Source: Eonycteris spelaea
Taxonomy: Eukaryota; Chordata; Mammalia; Chiroptera; Pteropodidae
Direction: 5' to 3'
Assembly: GCA_003508835.1 (NCBI GenBank)
Contig: PUFA01000068.1
Location: 8,317,501-8,381,500 of the forward strand
Length of the DNA: 64,000 nt
Part shown: one piece after another, positions 9,966 to 20,500 of the stretch
How positions within the stretch are numbered: the first letter of the stretch is position 1
Layout: every line of letters begins with the position of its first letter
Position numbers and translations under genes: made by a program
The notes under the pieces: generated by a model
What the model was told of the DNA's origin: nothing
Seen by the model: the letters and a program-made list of their open reading frames with translations, nothing else
The model's database searches: none

Positions 9966-10794
9966 GAGGGCTTCTTGGAGGAGGTGTCTCCTAAGACAGC
10001 CTCCTCGAAAGAGAGCCAGCAGTCTTCTTCCTGAGAGACTTCATCCCATAATAGCCTAGTGATTCCTACTTACTTTTTGAAAGCTCTGAGACACCTATCT
10101 CAATTGTCCAGGTAGAATGTTTTACTCCAATGCCTGTATTTCTATTAGTGAGAGTCAGGGGAGGAGGCAGCAGGCACCCAGAGCTTCCTTCTCTCTGGAT
10201 GTAGATCTTTCCTAGACTTTGTCCCCTCCAGGCTCCTCCCAGGCCAATATGCACAAAGGCCTAAAGTGAAAGTCTAAGGTGGAATTAGGTGTGCCACTTC
10301 ATGGCCTCAGTGCTTACAGAGTTGCTGCTATACTTCAGAAGTACTTCTCAGGGTCTTTTGAGAAGTATTCCCAGGTCTTTAATTCTTCAGACTTTGTCTT
10401 TTCACCTAAGCTGAATAAGAAATTGATGCAAATGTGCTGATGGCTGGTTTGGTCAGGGTGAGAAAATGCAGCTATTTCTTAGTTTGTGTCTTCTCTGCAA
10501 TGCTAATCAACCTGGCTTATAGCAAACTAGCTGTTTCCTAGCAACACCAGTGATGTAGCAGGATAGCATCTATTTTGTGTCTTCCCGAAGTGACCTGTTG
10601 ACTTTGAGAGTGGCAGCCATTGCCTTGAAATCATGTCACCTTGCCAAGGGAAGGAGGCTTCCCCTAATCATGGCAGCAGGGCTCCTAGCAGGGTTCTGCA
10701 GCTGGGCCAGGCTGAACCACACCCCTATCATGACTATAGACTCATTCGCTTTCTCAGTTGTTTATGGACTCATATCCCATCACACAATGACTGT
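9966..10794. other. Unique stretch with an X-box-like motif
   Basis: I assign no repeat here. Frames up to 99 codons (10577-10876) have no domain. The interval contains the RFX-like palindrome at 10533-10545. Confidence 0.42.
10533..10545. promoter_or_regulatory. RFX/X-box-like palindromic motif (candidate)
   Basis: GTTTCCTAGCAAC matches the RFX-family X-box pattern of two half-sites (GTNNCC and RGYAAC) with a one-base spacer. It lies outside any recognised repeat. Binding is inferred from the motif only. Confidence 0.35.
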
Positions 10795-11045
10795 GGATCA
10801 CTGTTCAGGAACTATGCCAGGCATTGGTTTTTGTAGAGAAAAATCAGGCCTGGTTCCTGTCCTTGGGGAGGGATAGGCATGTGACGAGTCCTACAATAAG
10901 TGCTATCATCAAGACAAGAACAAAATCAAGCCTTAAGTTTACAGGGATATTTTTCAGAGGAGTTGTAAATTGAACCAGGCTTTGAAGTATGAATAAGAGC
11001 TTTGTAGGTGGTAAAAGAAGAATAAGGTATTTGTTGGAGGGTACA
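10795..11045 (-). repeat. L2: L2 fragment, antisense
   Basis: Reversed L2 order: 'tgccaggcattggtttttgt' (10815-10834), 'ggttcctgtccttggggag', 'acaataagtgctatcatcaa', then 'aattgaaccaggctttgaag'. All four blocks are collinear. Confidence 0.62.
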
Positions 11046-12071
11046 TCATAGTACAGTACCCTAAAGGTGTAAAAGACACAGTGGAAAGTTAGTGACATCA
11101 CCAACTAGTCAAAAATATCTTTCCCTTGGGACTTTAATGGGCGTTTTTCAGATAAGGAGTTCTGTCACCAAATAAGAAATTCAAGAAATAAAGTTAAATA
11201 CATCTTTCTATAACAGTACATGTTAGCTATATGCAACATATTAGTGTTTATTGTGATTTTTCAATATAATAAAATTGTTTGCATTTCCTAGCATTTCAAG
11301 CATTTCCTAGATTTACTGACTTCTTGGGACACTTAGATCATCTTTTAAAGAGTAGTGTTTTTGGACCCTACCTTAGAAAATGCTAAACTACAGTGTAGAG
11401 TTCTTTTCTGGGGATGGTTGGAGACATGCAAAGCTGATTCCTCAGGGGCCTCTGATCAGCAAAGAATGAACAAAGAATTTTACTCTGAAAGTGATGAGTA
11501 GCCAGGGAAAGATTTTCAGCAGGGCCCTGTGTTAGAAAGTACTCAGGGCGCAGAGGGAAGGTGGGCCAGAAAGGGGAGCCTGGAGGCTGGGATTCCAAGT
11601 TGGAGGCTATTGTGATGGTTACTCTTCAGTATCTCTCACCTTGGACATGTGGTTATCCTGTGGCACCTGGCTTAGGTAAGGGGACTAAGCCCCAATCCAG
11701 GATAATCATTTAAATACATTGTTAATGACTTTTGTATAGGACCACATTGAGGTACAGCTGAATTCTATTAGACTGTAGATGACACTGTAAGGCATTCTCC
11801 TGTTAACAGCAGTTCATTACTTAAAAGGGAGCTAGGATCTGCTCGTTGGTTCCTGTGCTGGTTTTTGTTAGGGCTGTCATTCTGTTTACTTTCTACCACA
11901 AGCCCAGTTAGATAATAATGGCACTTGCTGCGGTCATTGTTGCTGTGCTTGAAACTATAGCTGACTTAGATCATTTTTTTTTTGTGCTAAGGAAGGTGGA
12001 TATTGGATCAAAGAGTCCAATGCAATATTTCTTTTAAAGGAGAGGGATTTTAATAGGTATGACCGTGACAC
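11046..12071. other. Unique stretch, no recognised feature
   Basis: About 1 kb with no confident repeat. 'tgtgatggttactcttcagt' at 11611-11630 resembles the start of a mammalian LTR, but nothing downstream supports it. A T9 run lies near 11977. Confidence 0.4.
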
Positions 12072-12265
12072 CCACTGGAGCCAGATAGCCGTGGGATCAA
12101 ATCCCAGCTCCATGACCTACTGGCTGGATAATCATAAACAAGTCACTTAACCTCTCTGAGCCTCACTTTTCTTAATGGGAAATAGAAATTGTAACATGAA
12201 TTTTAAAATGTTTGAAGATGTTTAGCACATAAAATTGGCTCAATAGATGTTAGGTGTAATTTCAA
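12072..12265 (+). repeat. MIR: MIR SINE, sense
   Basis: Head 'gtgggatcaaatcccagctc' (about 12092-12111), core 'aacctctctgagcctcactt' (12149-12168), and 3' 'tggctcaatagatgttaggt'. Well ordered over nearly the whole element. Confidence 0.78.
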
Positions 12266-12555
12266 TTTTCTTAGGTCTTTAAACTCAATATCCCAAGACC
12301 AGACATGGTTTAGTAACAGCAGCTGTGAAAACAATTTTCACGGTTTTAGTGAAACTTTGCTTTTGGGAAGTCTGCCAGAAATGCTGATATGAGCATAGGC
12401 TCATATCAAGAAAAGGAAAGCACACAAGTCAGGGAGGGGACATATCAAGCTACATGCCTGTCTAGATTCTGTTCAAATATTGCCTTCCATTTTGGGCAAT
12501 AACAGTAATGGGATGTTGACACATGTTTATACCAACAAGTCAGGGAAAGAGCAGG
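12266..12555. other. Unique stretch upstream of the L1
   Basis: Contains a short imperfect inverted repeat 'gagcatag-gctcatatcaag' around 12388-12411. Otherwise nothing assignable. Confidence 0.4.
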
Positions 12556-13972
12556 TCCTGGAAACTGACCACACAGTCAAAATGGCAGAATAGGTAAATG
12601 CTGTGCTTGCCTCCCTCTCATGACCGGATCAAAATTACAACTAAATTATAGAACAACATCATTGAGAATCATCTGAGGTCTAGCTTAAACTAGAAGTCTT
12701 AAACTAAGGATACACAGAAGAAGCCACATTGAGATTGATAGGAGGGGCTGAGATGCAGAAGGGGCTGATTCCCATACACAGGAGTGGGAGTTAGAAATAG
12801 AGAGAGATGTCTTGGCTGCAGAGATCTCCCTGATGAGTAAGGAGTCCCAGCCCCACACCAGGCTCCCCAGCTCAGGGTTCCTGTGCCAGAGAGAAAAGTC
12901 CCCATAACCCCTGGCTGAGAAAGCCAGCAAAGGTTGTGGCTGAGTGAGATGGTGGGTGACTAGAGTACTAGGCATTCTTCTTAAAGGGCGCACACAGATT
13001 TACTCACTGACTTACTTGCTTTGAGCTCTAGCAATGAGGCAACAGCTCAAAAGGCACCAGGGACATATGAGGAGGAACAGAATTGTCTGGCTTTAGAGCA
13101 AGGGCTGGAGGAGAAGCTTTCTCTCAGACAGAAATCCTGACAGAAGTCATTGTTTCTTTGTTGAGCCCTCCCATCACCCAGTGTTGAGATGCAGGCAGGC
13201 ACCATATCTGAGTATCCATCAAACTGGCTAATACATTTTCCCAGCCTTGATGATTCCCTGAGACCCTGCCCCATCCAACTTTTGGGTGCACCCAAACAAC
13301 TTCCAGGAGCTTTTCCATACAAATGGCCTACCTTGGCTCATGCTGTAGACTCTCCCAAAATCTCTCAAAGGTTCACAAGCAGCATCTGGCCTCTACATGT
13401 CCCATACCTTTTGCGAGCAGCCCCAAGCCCAGCAGTAGTGGCAGCTGGCCTCAGTTTGCAGTTTAGCCTCTTAGCAGGTAGAAGACATCTGTGGATCACT
13501 TTGTAGCTTATGCCAGGTGACTTCATGCAGGGCACAGGCAGAGGCTGAACTTGGCTTGTGTAGGGCCTCTCCAAGGAGGCCCTGGAGTCTGCTGCATGAC
13601 CATGCTGAAGCACCACCTAGCTGCCTCCACAGATGACACACCCAAAGGCAGACTAGGTAGGAACCAGAGCCCTGCTAAAGTGAACCCCTGCACAACAGCT
13701 CCTCTACTATAGTTATGGCCAGTCCTCACAACCAATCAGCCTGAGAGTCAATCCATCTCATTGATGTGTAAACAGCAGCTGAGACTCAACTACAATAGAA
13801 GGGCACACACAACCCACAGAAAGGACTTACCTGCGGCACCAGGCTCAGTTGACCAGGGAGACTGCACCACTGGGCCCCATAGGATACTTACTACATAAAA
13901 CCACTCTACTAAGACTGGGAGACATGGCAGCTCTATCTAATACATAGCAACAAACACAGGGAGGCAGCTAAA

Positions 13973-14836
13973 ATGGGGAGACAAAGAAATATGTCCCAAA
14001 TGAAAGAACATAGCTCCAGAAAAAGAACTAAACAAAATGGAGACAAGCAATCTACCAGATGCAGAATTCAAAACACAGATTCTCAACGATCTCAGTGAGA
14101 CTGTTAACAAAGAGATAAGGAATATAAAAATGGAGGTAGAAAACATAAAAAAGAACCAGTCAGAAATAAAGAATACATTTGAAGGAATCAACAAATTAGA
14201 TGCAGTAGTGGTTCAAATCAGTGATTTAGAAGAGGAGGTTGCAGAAAACATCCAATCAAAACAGCAAAAAGACAAAAGAACCCAAAAAAATAAATAAATA
14301 ATTAAGATGGTTTAAGGGGCCTCTGGGACATCAGGTATACCAAAATTCATATCATTTGGGGTTCCAGAAGGAGAGGAGAGAGAGCAAGGAATGGAAAACC
14401 TAGTTGAGGAAATAATGATGGAGAGCTTCCTTCACCTGGCAAAAGAAATAGGCATATAAACCCAGGAAATGCAGAGTTCCAAACAAGATGAACCCAAACA
14501 GGCCCACACCAAGACACATCATAATTAAAATGCCAAAGGTTAAAGACAAACACAATAAAAACAGTAAGAGAAAAGCAGTTAGTTATCTACACAACTCCTG
14601 TAAGACTGTCAGCTGGTTTCTCAACAGAAACTGTGCAGGCTAAAAGGGATTGTCAGAGAATACTCAGAGTGATAAAAAGCAAGGACACACAACCAAGATT
14701 ATTCTACCCAGCAAAGCTATTATTTAGAATCAAAGGACAGAAAAGGTGCTTCTCATACAAGAAAAAGCTAAAGGACTTCATCACCACCAAACCAGTATTA
14801 TAAGAGATTAAAACCATATTAAAGGGACTTCTTTAA
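13973..14836 (+). pseudogene. L1 ORF1: L1 ORF1 remnant (nucleic-acid chaperone), frameshifted
   Basis: ORF1p is the trimeric RNA-binding chaperone of L1. The likely original start is the ATG at 13973. A frameshift then moves reading to the frame opening at 14037, where an 86-codon stretch shows the coiled-coil segment (residues such as IKKNQSEIKNT and ISDLEEEV). Around 14360 the conserved GVPEGEERE block of the RNA-recognition domain is visible, and in another frame the C-terminal 'KLKDFITTKP' block near 14768-14800. The frame ends at the TAA at 14834-14836, about 288 codons, somewhat shorter than the usual 330-340. Several stops and frame changes make it non-functional. Confidence 0.82.
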
Positions 14837-14870
14837 GAAGTAGTAAAAGATCAAAAATGTGAATAATAAA

Positions 14871-15149
14871 ATGGCAAAAATTATGTATCTATCAACAATT
14901 GCTTTAAGTGTAAATGGATTAAAAGCTTCATCAAAGACAGGGTTGCTGAATGGATAAGAAAGCAAGACCTTCACATATGCTTTGTACAAGAAACTCACTT
15001 CAGATCAAAAGACACAAGAGACTGAAAGTAAAAGGGTAGAAAAAGATATTTCATGAAAATGGAAATGATAAAAAAAATCTGGGGTAGCAATACTTATACT
15101 AGATAAAATAGACTTTAAAACAAAGTCTATAGCAAGAAGCAAAGAAAGA
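14871..15149 (+). pseudogene. L1 ORF2: L1 ORF2 N-terminus remnant (endonuclease start)
   Basis: ORF2 normally encodes an AP-like endonuclease plus reverse transcriptase. Here the ATG at 14871 begins a recognisable endonuclease start with 'VNGLKA'-like and 'CFVQETHF' motifs. The latter contains the conserved catalytic glutamate context (QET). The reading breaks with small indels at 14950-15060, and homology stops near residue 90, well before the reverse-transcriptase domain. Confidence 0.8.
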
Positions 15150-15464
15150 CCCAGTAATCCCACCTCTAGGTATTTATTTAAAAAAACCCAAAACACTACT
15201 TCTAAGGGACATGTGCATCCCTATGTTCATTGCAGCATTATTTATAATAGCCAAGATATGGAGGCAATCTGGGTGTCCATCAATGGATGAATAGATAAGG
15301 AAGAGGTGATACATATATACAATGGAATATTACTCAACCATAAAAAATAATGAAATCTTGCCACCTGCAACAACATGGGTGGCTCTAGAGGGTGTTGTGT
15401 TGAGTAGAGTAAGTCAGACAGAGAAAGACAAATGCCATACGATTTCACTTGTATGTGGAATCTA
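15150..15464 (+). pseudogene. L1 ORF2: L1 ORF2 C-terminus remnant
   Basis: The sequence resumes directly at the C-terminal DPxIPxLGIY block of ORF2 (codons from about 15148). It continues through 'MFIAALFIIAKIW' and 'YIYTMEYYSTIKNNEI' to the ORF2 stop region near 15462. Two in-frame stops (after PSMDE and IRKR) show decay. The abutment with the endonuclease piece defines the internal deletion. Confidence 0.8.
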
Positions 15465-15790
15465 AGGAACAAAATAAATGAACAAACTAAACAGAAATGG
15501 ACTCATAGATACAGAGAACAAACTGATGGTCACCAGATGAGAAGTGGGTAGGGAGGATGGGTGAAAAAGGTGAAGGGATTAAGAAGTACAAATTGGGAAT
15601 GTGAAGAATAGCATAAATTATTGCAAAGAAATGCAATAACTATGCATGACATTAGATAGGTACTAGATTTATCAGGGTTATTTGTAAGTTGTATAAATAT
15701 CAAATCATTATGTTGTACAATGAAACTAATATTGTATATCAACTGTAATTGAAAAATAAAAAAAATGTAAAACCTCTAAAAAAGAGTATC

Positions 15791-15934
15791 CATAGAACAT
15801 TAAACCAACACCCTGAAAATTTATATAATCTATTATAAATAAAATAGGTAAATTAGAGGAAAAAAATCAGATGAAAGAGCTCAGGCATCTTAGCCTGAAA
15901 AAGATGATGATGGGAAGTGATAAGGTAGAGTGGA
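15791..15934. other. Unique A-rich segment after the L1 tail
   Basis: A-rich DNA following the L1 poly(A). I could not identify a clear target-site duplication matching the sequence before 12556. Confidence 0.35.
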
Positions 15935-16005
15935 AAGTTGTGTCCTTCTGTATCCAGAGCAGTGCCTAATACATAGTAAGTTTTCAAAAAATTTGTTAGT
16001 TGGAT
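15935..16005 (+). repeat. L2: L2 3' tail, sense
   Basis: 'tgtatccagagcagtgccta' (15950-15969), 'atacatagtaagttttcaa' and 'aatttgttagttgga' give the terminal L2 3' UTR. The element runs into a GGAT microsatellite at the position where L2 tails carry their short tandem tail repeat. Confidence 0.6.
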
Positions 16006-16062
16006 GTATGGGTGGATAGATGGATATATTGATGGATGATGGATGGATGAATAGATGGAAAG
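16003..16062 (+). repeat. (GGAT)n microsatellite, imperfect
   Basis: About fourteen degenerate GGAT/AGAT/GGGT units directly follow the L2 tail, and probably grew out of it. Confidence 0.85.
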
Positions 16063-16067
16063 GTGGC

Positions 16068-16287
16068 CATAGAATTAGGCAGACCTCAATTTTGAGTTCC
16101 CTCCATATCATATTCCAACTGTGATCTTGGAGATAGTATTCAGCTTCTTTGCACCTTAATAATACATGGTAATAGTGAATCCTACTGCACTGTTTTCTTC
16201 TAAGGATTCCATAGAAACATGTATGTTAAGTACTGAACACTGACCTTACTACCCTGGAAGTATTCAGTAAAAATGTTGCTTTATTCC
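16068..16287 (+). repeat. MIR: MIR SINE, sense
   Basis: 'gcagacctcaattttgagtt' (head), 'attcagcttctttgcacctt' (core, about 16138-16157), 'gatagtgaatcctactg'-like spacer and 'tattcagtaaaaatgttgct' (3' end). Strongly diverged but collinear. Confidence 0.58.
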
Positions 16288-16534
16288 TCTGTCATATTCA
16301 CTGTAGGTGGTTGTCAAAGCCTGTCACGTGGAAGGGGAATGGATGTATCTCCAGAGTTCCAGAGTGAGCAAGTCGAAGGTCAGGTGACTTTCTCAAGATT
16401 AGAACTGTTGTTTAAAGTGATTCAGGCTGCTGTGATAGGAGTGAGCTCCCTGGCCCTGGAGGATGTGTGCAAGCTAAGGTTGCAGGATGCTTACCTGAAA
16501 CGACATAGAGGAGCAGACTGTATCTTCAATAGTC
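16288..16534. other. Unique stretch, no recognised feature
   Basis: An 88-codon frame covers 16273-16539. It begins inside the preceding MIR and shows no domain, so I do not call it. Confidence 0.4.
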
Positions 16535-16640
16535 AATAATTTCTAAGCTTTTAGTCTCAATTTATCCATCTGTGAAACGGGGGAACAACAGCATTGGATA
16601 TCTAAGCAAAATGAGGCAATGTGTATGAAGAGTGCTTATG
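16535..16640 (+). repeat. MIR: MIR SINE fragment, sense
   Basis: 'tttagtctcaatttatccat' followed by 'ctgtgaaacgggggaacaac' at about 16569-16588 is a decayed MIR core. The 3' part 'gaagagtgcttatgaagtg' supports it. Confidence 0.6.
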
Positions 16641-16643
16641 AAG

Positions 16644-16920
16644 TGACAACAGGGGTTGCAAACTGCTACCCCATGGCCATAGTTGGCCCCTAGATGAATT
16701 TTGGTGGGCCTGCACAACGTCGGCCTATTGTTTTTTGTTTGTTTGTTTTAGAAGTTTCACATGAAAGTTCAGGTTGTTCAACTTATTTGGAAAAAAAGAA
16801 TATACGATGACTAAGTTTGCCTTTTCACCTGGCCGCATGGAGCTTAGATGCAACATGTCTCTACAGTGTGCCGTATTCTTCTACCACTTCTAGCTGTCTC
16901 TTTGAAACTGAGGCCAGACC
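16644..16920 (+). mobile_element. hAT-type DNA transposon, left end and part of the body
   Basis: 'caggggttgcaaactgctac' near 16650 matches the terminal repeat class of hAT-Charlie elements (CAGGGGTT..CAAACT), followed by 'ccatggccatagttggcccc' and a T/G-rich stretch. I find no convincing right terminus, so the right end is approximate. Confidence 0.45.
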
Positions 16921-17049
16921 AGCTTTCTGACTTCAGCAGACATTTGATTTGTGCCCTCAGACCTTTATATTAAATTCTAGGCTTCTAACCTTGCAATCCA
17001 TCCTGTTATCTGCGATTAAACCACTCATGTCATACCATAGGAGCTGAAA

Positions 17050-17285
17050 TGGCAGCCTGGAATGGTGGCTGGGGTTTGGCTTCTGGTGTTGGGTTGCCTT
17101 GGGTCACATCCCAGCCCTGCTACATATTTGCTGTGCTGATCCTGGTGAGTTGCTTATCCTCTCTGATAGCCGTTTTTTTCAGCTATACAATAGGGATAAT
17201 AAACCTAGTTTACAGGTTGTGTGAGGATCAAATTTGGGCCTGACACTGAATAAGCACTTAGCAAATAGCATCTATTATTATTAAA
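17050..17285 (+). repeat. MIR: MIR SINE, sense
   Basis: 'tgggtcacatcccagccctg' (17100-17119), 'tgcttatcctctctgatagc' and 'agctatacaatagggataat' (about 17181-17200), then 'tgacactgaataagcactta'. Near full length. Confidence 0.7.
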
Positions 17286-17754
17286 GGAAAGCATCCTGTT
17301 ATAGTGTAATCCTCCCCTCACACTGATTGGATTTTACTGTGGTGCAAATGAACCCCCAAACCTGACAAATTTCTGTACAGCAGACAACAATGATTTCAGA
17401 ACAAGTGTCCTTTCTGTATGAATAGCAGAGGTTGCTTGAACTGGAACCATTGTGTGGCAGAGTGAGGATTCTGCCTGCAGTTCCCACCTGCAGCTGGTTG
17501 GTTGAACAGGGGAGGGCTGGCTGCGAGTCTCCAATGCCCAGTGGCAGGAAGCTCTGTGATTTACCAGGGCCATTATCTTCCTTTGGCATCCACAATTTAT
17601 ATCCTTCCCTGGTGAGAGGGAACTAATGTGTCACTTACATTTGTATAACACTTAGATGTGAGTTGATGGGATTTTTTTTCTTCCGCTCAGACTACTTACA
17701 CTGTGTAGAGTAGACAATGATAGCATGGGAATGCCTCTCCATGTGGTTTGCACC
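17286..17754. other. Unique stretch, no recognised feature
   Basis: Frames of 64-98 codons on both strands overlap at 17299-17626. None shows a domain and they mirror one another, as chance frames do. Confidence 0.42.
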
Positions 17755-17945
17755 CCAGCTCTCCTCCTGTCCCATCCTGTGAGCCCCTTCTGTCCTCAGT
17801 ACAGCCCCCTGTGGTGAGAATACTGGTGTGCCCCTATTTTATAGGTGAGAATGTAGAGGTACAAGGACCTTACATGAGCTACTGTTCACTATCAGTGAGT
17901 ACCAAGAGTGGAGTCTTGCTGCTCAGGACACTGATCCAAAGGCCT
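17755..17945 (-). repeat. MIR: MIR SINE, antisense
   Basis: 'catcctgtgagccccttctg' left part, core 'ttttataggtgagaatgtag' at 17837-17856, and 'gagctactgttcactatcag' from the reversed head. Moderate divergence. Confidence 0.62.
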
Positions 17946-18397
17946 GGGGTCATTAATCTCTGTCAGCCTGGGAAAAAAATATTGGCCATGCAAAGGGGGG
18001 AAAAATCCACTTATCAGTCAGAGACAGGTCAGTCCGTCTCCACCAAGGGAACACACTCGCCATTGTGCTGAGCACAATTAGGGCTTTTTCCAACAGAGTA
18101 GCCATACCCCAGTCTCTACTCTTTTTCTCACTCTGAATCATTCTTCCCAACACTGCAAGCAAATGCTCTTTTGCTCCAAGTGGGCCTTTCGTTACCTCTT
18201 TCTTGGTCATAGAGAAGGATCTGGTTCCCAACTTTTGGCGGAGTTTTACTTTATTCAAGTTTTACCGGCAGAACATGGCAAAGCAGGAGTGCCTGAAGTG
18301 TCCTCACACCCAGTGTGGCCTCTGCTTCTCTTGGTGAGAAATAGGAAGCTGACCACTCCTGGGCTTGGGCAGCCCCAGCAGCTGAAACTGTCAGTCT
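17946..18397. other. Unique stretch, no recognised feature
   Basis: Contains short runs of A and G near 17971-18004. Antisense frame 17953-18258 (101 codons) has no recognisable domain. Confidence 0.4.
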
Positions 18398-18545
18398 GAC
18401 TGCCTGTCTATTTGAACCCAGGCTGTACCACATATTAGCTGAGTGGGTTTGGGCACATGGCTTAATGGCTCTAAACGTCATTTCTTCATCTGTCAAATGA
18501 AGTAATAAAACGTCACAAGGTTCATGTGAGGATCATGATGTAATG
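18398..18545 (+). repeat. MIR: MIR SINE, sense
   Basis: 'gtctatttgaacccaggctg' (head), 'tttgggcacatggcttaatg', and a well kept core tttcttcatctgtcaaatga at 18481-18500. The 3' end merges into the next antisense MIR. Confidence 0.72.
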
Positions 18546-18571
18546 CCTATGGGACCCTTAGCTCTAGACTC

Positions 18572-18668
18572 TGGTAGCTGTGATATTACTTCCCATTTGA
18601 TTCTCACAGTTACCCATGGAGGTGTTAATATTACCATTCTGTTTTGCAGATGAGGAAGTTGAGGTCAC
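18572..18668 (-). repeat. MIR: MIR SINE fragment, antisense
   Basis: 'gattctcacagttacccatg' then core 'ttttgcagatgaggaagttg' at 18642-18661. The head half is missing. Faces the sense MIR at 18398, making a sense/antisense pair. Confidence 0.65.
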
Positions 18669-18775
18669 TCATTCCTGCATTTGTCCTTTATTAAGTTCTA
18701 CCTGTACACCAGGCTGAGTGCTGGGTGCTGAGGAAACAGGGAGGACTAGGCCTGGGATCAGCTCTAAGGGAGTCA
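18669..18775 (-). repeat. L2: L2 3' end, antisense
   Basis: 'cactcattcctgcatttgtc' and 'accaggctgagtgctgggtg' (about 18708-18727) follow the order of the reversed L2 tail. Short. Confidence 0.52.
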
Positions 18776-18972
18776 AAAGCCTGATGGGTGTCTTCTTTCC
18801 CCATAGCCTCCTACCTTTCAGGAAAAGGAGGTCTGGGAATGGAGAAAGGCCAGTGATTCAGGAAGTTCATTTTCCATTCTTCTGGTCATTTGAGTCCAAA
18901 TCCTAGCAGTTGCTCTCCGTTCCTCCATTTCTCTCAGCCTATGCCAGTTCACTAGGAAGTCCTGTCAAGTCT
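18776..18972. other. Unique stretch before a hAT element
   Basis: Nothing assignable. The right boundary is the putative target-site duplication of the next element. Confidence 0.35.
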
Positions 18973-18980
18973 GAATCTAG

Positions 18981-19170
18981 TGGTGTGCAGGAGTTGGCTC
19001 CCCTCATTTTACGAAGTTGACTATTCACAGTTCTTCCCAGTTCTGCATTTACTGATATTATGTTGTAATCAGCCAGGGTGGGAGTATTTACACCACGGAA
19101 ACTGGAAAAAAAAGGGCTTTTTCACCCTCGGAGAGCCGCTCATTAAACATTTATCAACACACCATTACCC
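18981..19170. mobile_element. Short hAT-like DNA transposon, both ends present
   Basis: The left end 'tggtgtgcaggagttggc' and right end 'gctcattaaacatttatca..acacaccatta' carry matching terminal inverted repeats (TGGTGTG / CACACCA). Flanks gaatctag (18973-18980) and aaatctag (19171-19178) differ at one base and look like the 8-bp duplication hAT elements make. A second copy of the family lies at 28722-28910. Family name not recalled. Confidence 0.6.
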
Positions 19171-19214
19171 AAATCTAGCTACTTTCCTTTATTTCCATTT
19201 CTAACATTTTAGCC

Positions 19215-19858
19215 TAAGCCACATTCATCTCTTACTCAGCAGGTTCTACTCAGCCTTTCTGCTCACCCTTCTGTTACCCATTCTCTACAAGGCAGCTGGA
19301 GAGATTTTTTAAAAATGTAAATCAGCTCCTGTCGCTTCTTTCTGTAAAACCTTCCTTTGGCTTCCCAGAACATTCAGAGTAAAAACCAAACCCCTTGCTG
19401 TGGCCCACACAGACTACTCTACCTGCCCTGCCAACTTCTGATCTTATCTCTCTTCTCCTCTGCTAACCCTACCTCTGACACACTGGCCTTCTTACAGTAA
19501 CTGGAAAAAGCCAACATCTCCCTGCCTTAAGGCTTTGCTCTTCTCCTACTGCAGGGAGTTGTCTGCCTCCAGATCTTCACATGGCTGGTATCTTCTAGTT
19601 ATCCAGGTCTTCATTAAAGTGTCACCTCCTCTAAGAAGTCTTCCTTGACCACTCCCCCTCAAACATAGAAAAATCATCCGGTCTGTCTACCCCTGACCCT
19701 GCCCAAAGATGCTTTTCGGTGGTAGCTCCCCAGGTCTTCTGTTTACTACTTAATTTACTGTCTCTCCACCAAAATAAAAGCTTTACATTGCCTGTTCCTG
19801 AGGTTGAGATATCAGAGGTGCTTAGCAAATATTTGATGAATGAATGAAAGTCTCCACA
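19215..19858 (+). repeat. L2: L2 3' region, sense (ORF2 end plus 3' UTR)
   Basis: The longest sense L2 here. It shows 'aaaaccttcctttggcttcc' and 'cttgctgtggcccacacaga' from the ORF2 end, 'aagaagtcttccttgaccac' (19634-19653), 'ccaccaaaataaaagcttta' and the tail 'aaatatttgatgaatgaatg' (about 19828-19847). About 640 bp. Coding sense is destroyed by stops. Confidence 0.85.
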
Positions 19859-20344
19859 CAGAATCTCTCCTATCACTGGGAAGCGAGGGACACTGCAAGA
19901 CAAGTTCTAGCTGTATGTTGGGCTGGGTCTCAAAGAGAAATGTTTTAGTTTCCAGAAAACAAGGAGAAGAGAGGTCGTGCTAAGGAAGCTTTTCAAATAA
20001 TCTCCTCATGCTTATGTACCCTCGGGTCCCTCAGAGTGACAGAGAGGACTTGATCAGGTCATGGGACTGTCATTAAGTGCACTGAAGCATTCACTTCCTA
20101 AATTGTGCCCTGGAAGCATTCCCTTCACAGTTCATGGGCAGAGCCTGAAAACCTTTAGCTCTTAGGTACTTTCCTATTTTAGTGGCATTTAAAAGACAGA
20201 ATTATCTTTTTGGAGATATACAGATACCTGGATACAGACAACTAGGCTTAGGTTATTTTCCCAAGCTAGCATTTACTACCCTTCTTCCAGTGGTTCCTTT
20301 TAAGCAGGTCTGGTTTTGTGCAAAGGCCATAGGGGGGCCATAAA
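19859..20344. other. Unique stretch, no recognised feature
   Basis: I see no repeat family or gene in this interval of ordinary AT-rich DNA. Confidence 0.4.
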
Positions 20345-20500
20345 AGATATTTCATTTCAAATTCTGACTCTGTCCTCACTAGGTATATGAGTATCTGGGT
20401 AAGACACACAAATTCACTATGACTTAGTTTTCTCAGCTGTAAAATGGAATGATAATGACACTAAATTCACTGGTTGCTTTACTCACGGTGAACTTTAAAT
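20345..20500 (+). repeat. MIR: MIR SINE, sense
   Basis: 'caaattctgactctgtcctc' (head, about 20358-20377), 'aattcactatgacttagttt' and the core 'tctcagctgtaaaatgga' at 20431-20448. Confidence 0.65.

Larger units (their letters stand above)
12556..15790 (+). mobile_element. L1: LINE-1 with ORF2 core deleted (HAL1-like), sense
   Basis: A roughly 3.2-kb L1 that still has its 5' end. It holds a 5' UTR (about 12556-13972, starting near the 'tcaaaatggcagaatagg' motif), a decayed ORF1, the start of ORF2 (endonuclease N-terminus), then an abrupt jump near 15150 to the extreme ORF2 C-terminus, a 3' UTR and an A-rich tail (about 15755-15785). The reverse-transcriptase region, about 3 kb, is absent. This architecture resembles half-L1 (HAL1) elements, which lack ORF2, though a deletion in this single copy is also possible. 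The tail ('tgtcaactgtaattgaaaa'-like) suggests a laurasiatherian lineage. The element is inactive. Confidence 0.85.

Noticed and set aside
11606..11800. Possible LTR start (tgtgatggttactc...)
   Set aside because: Only the first dozen bases resemble the LTR; no downstream blocks follow in order.
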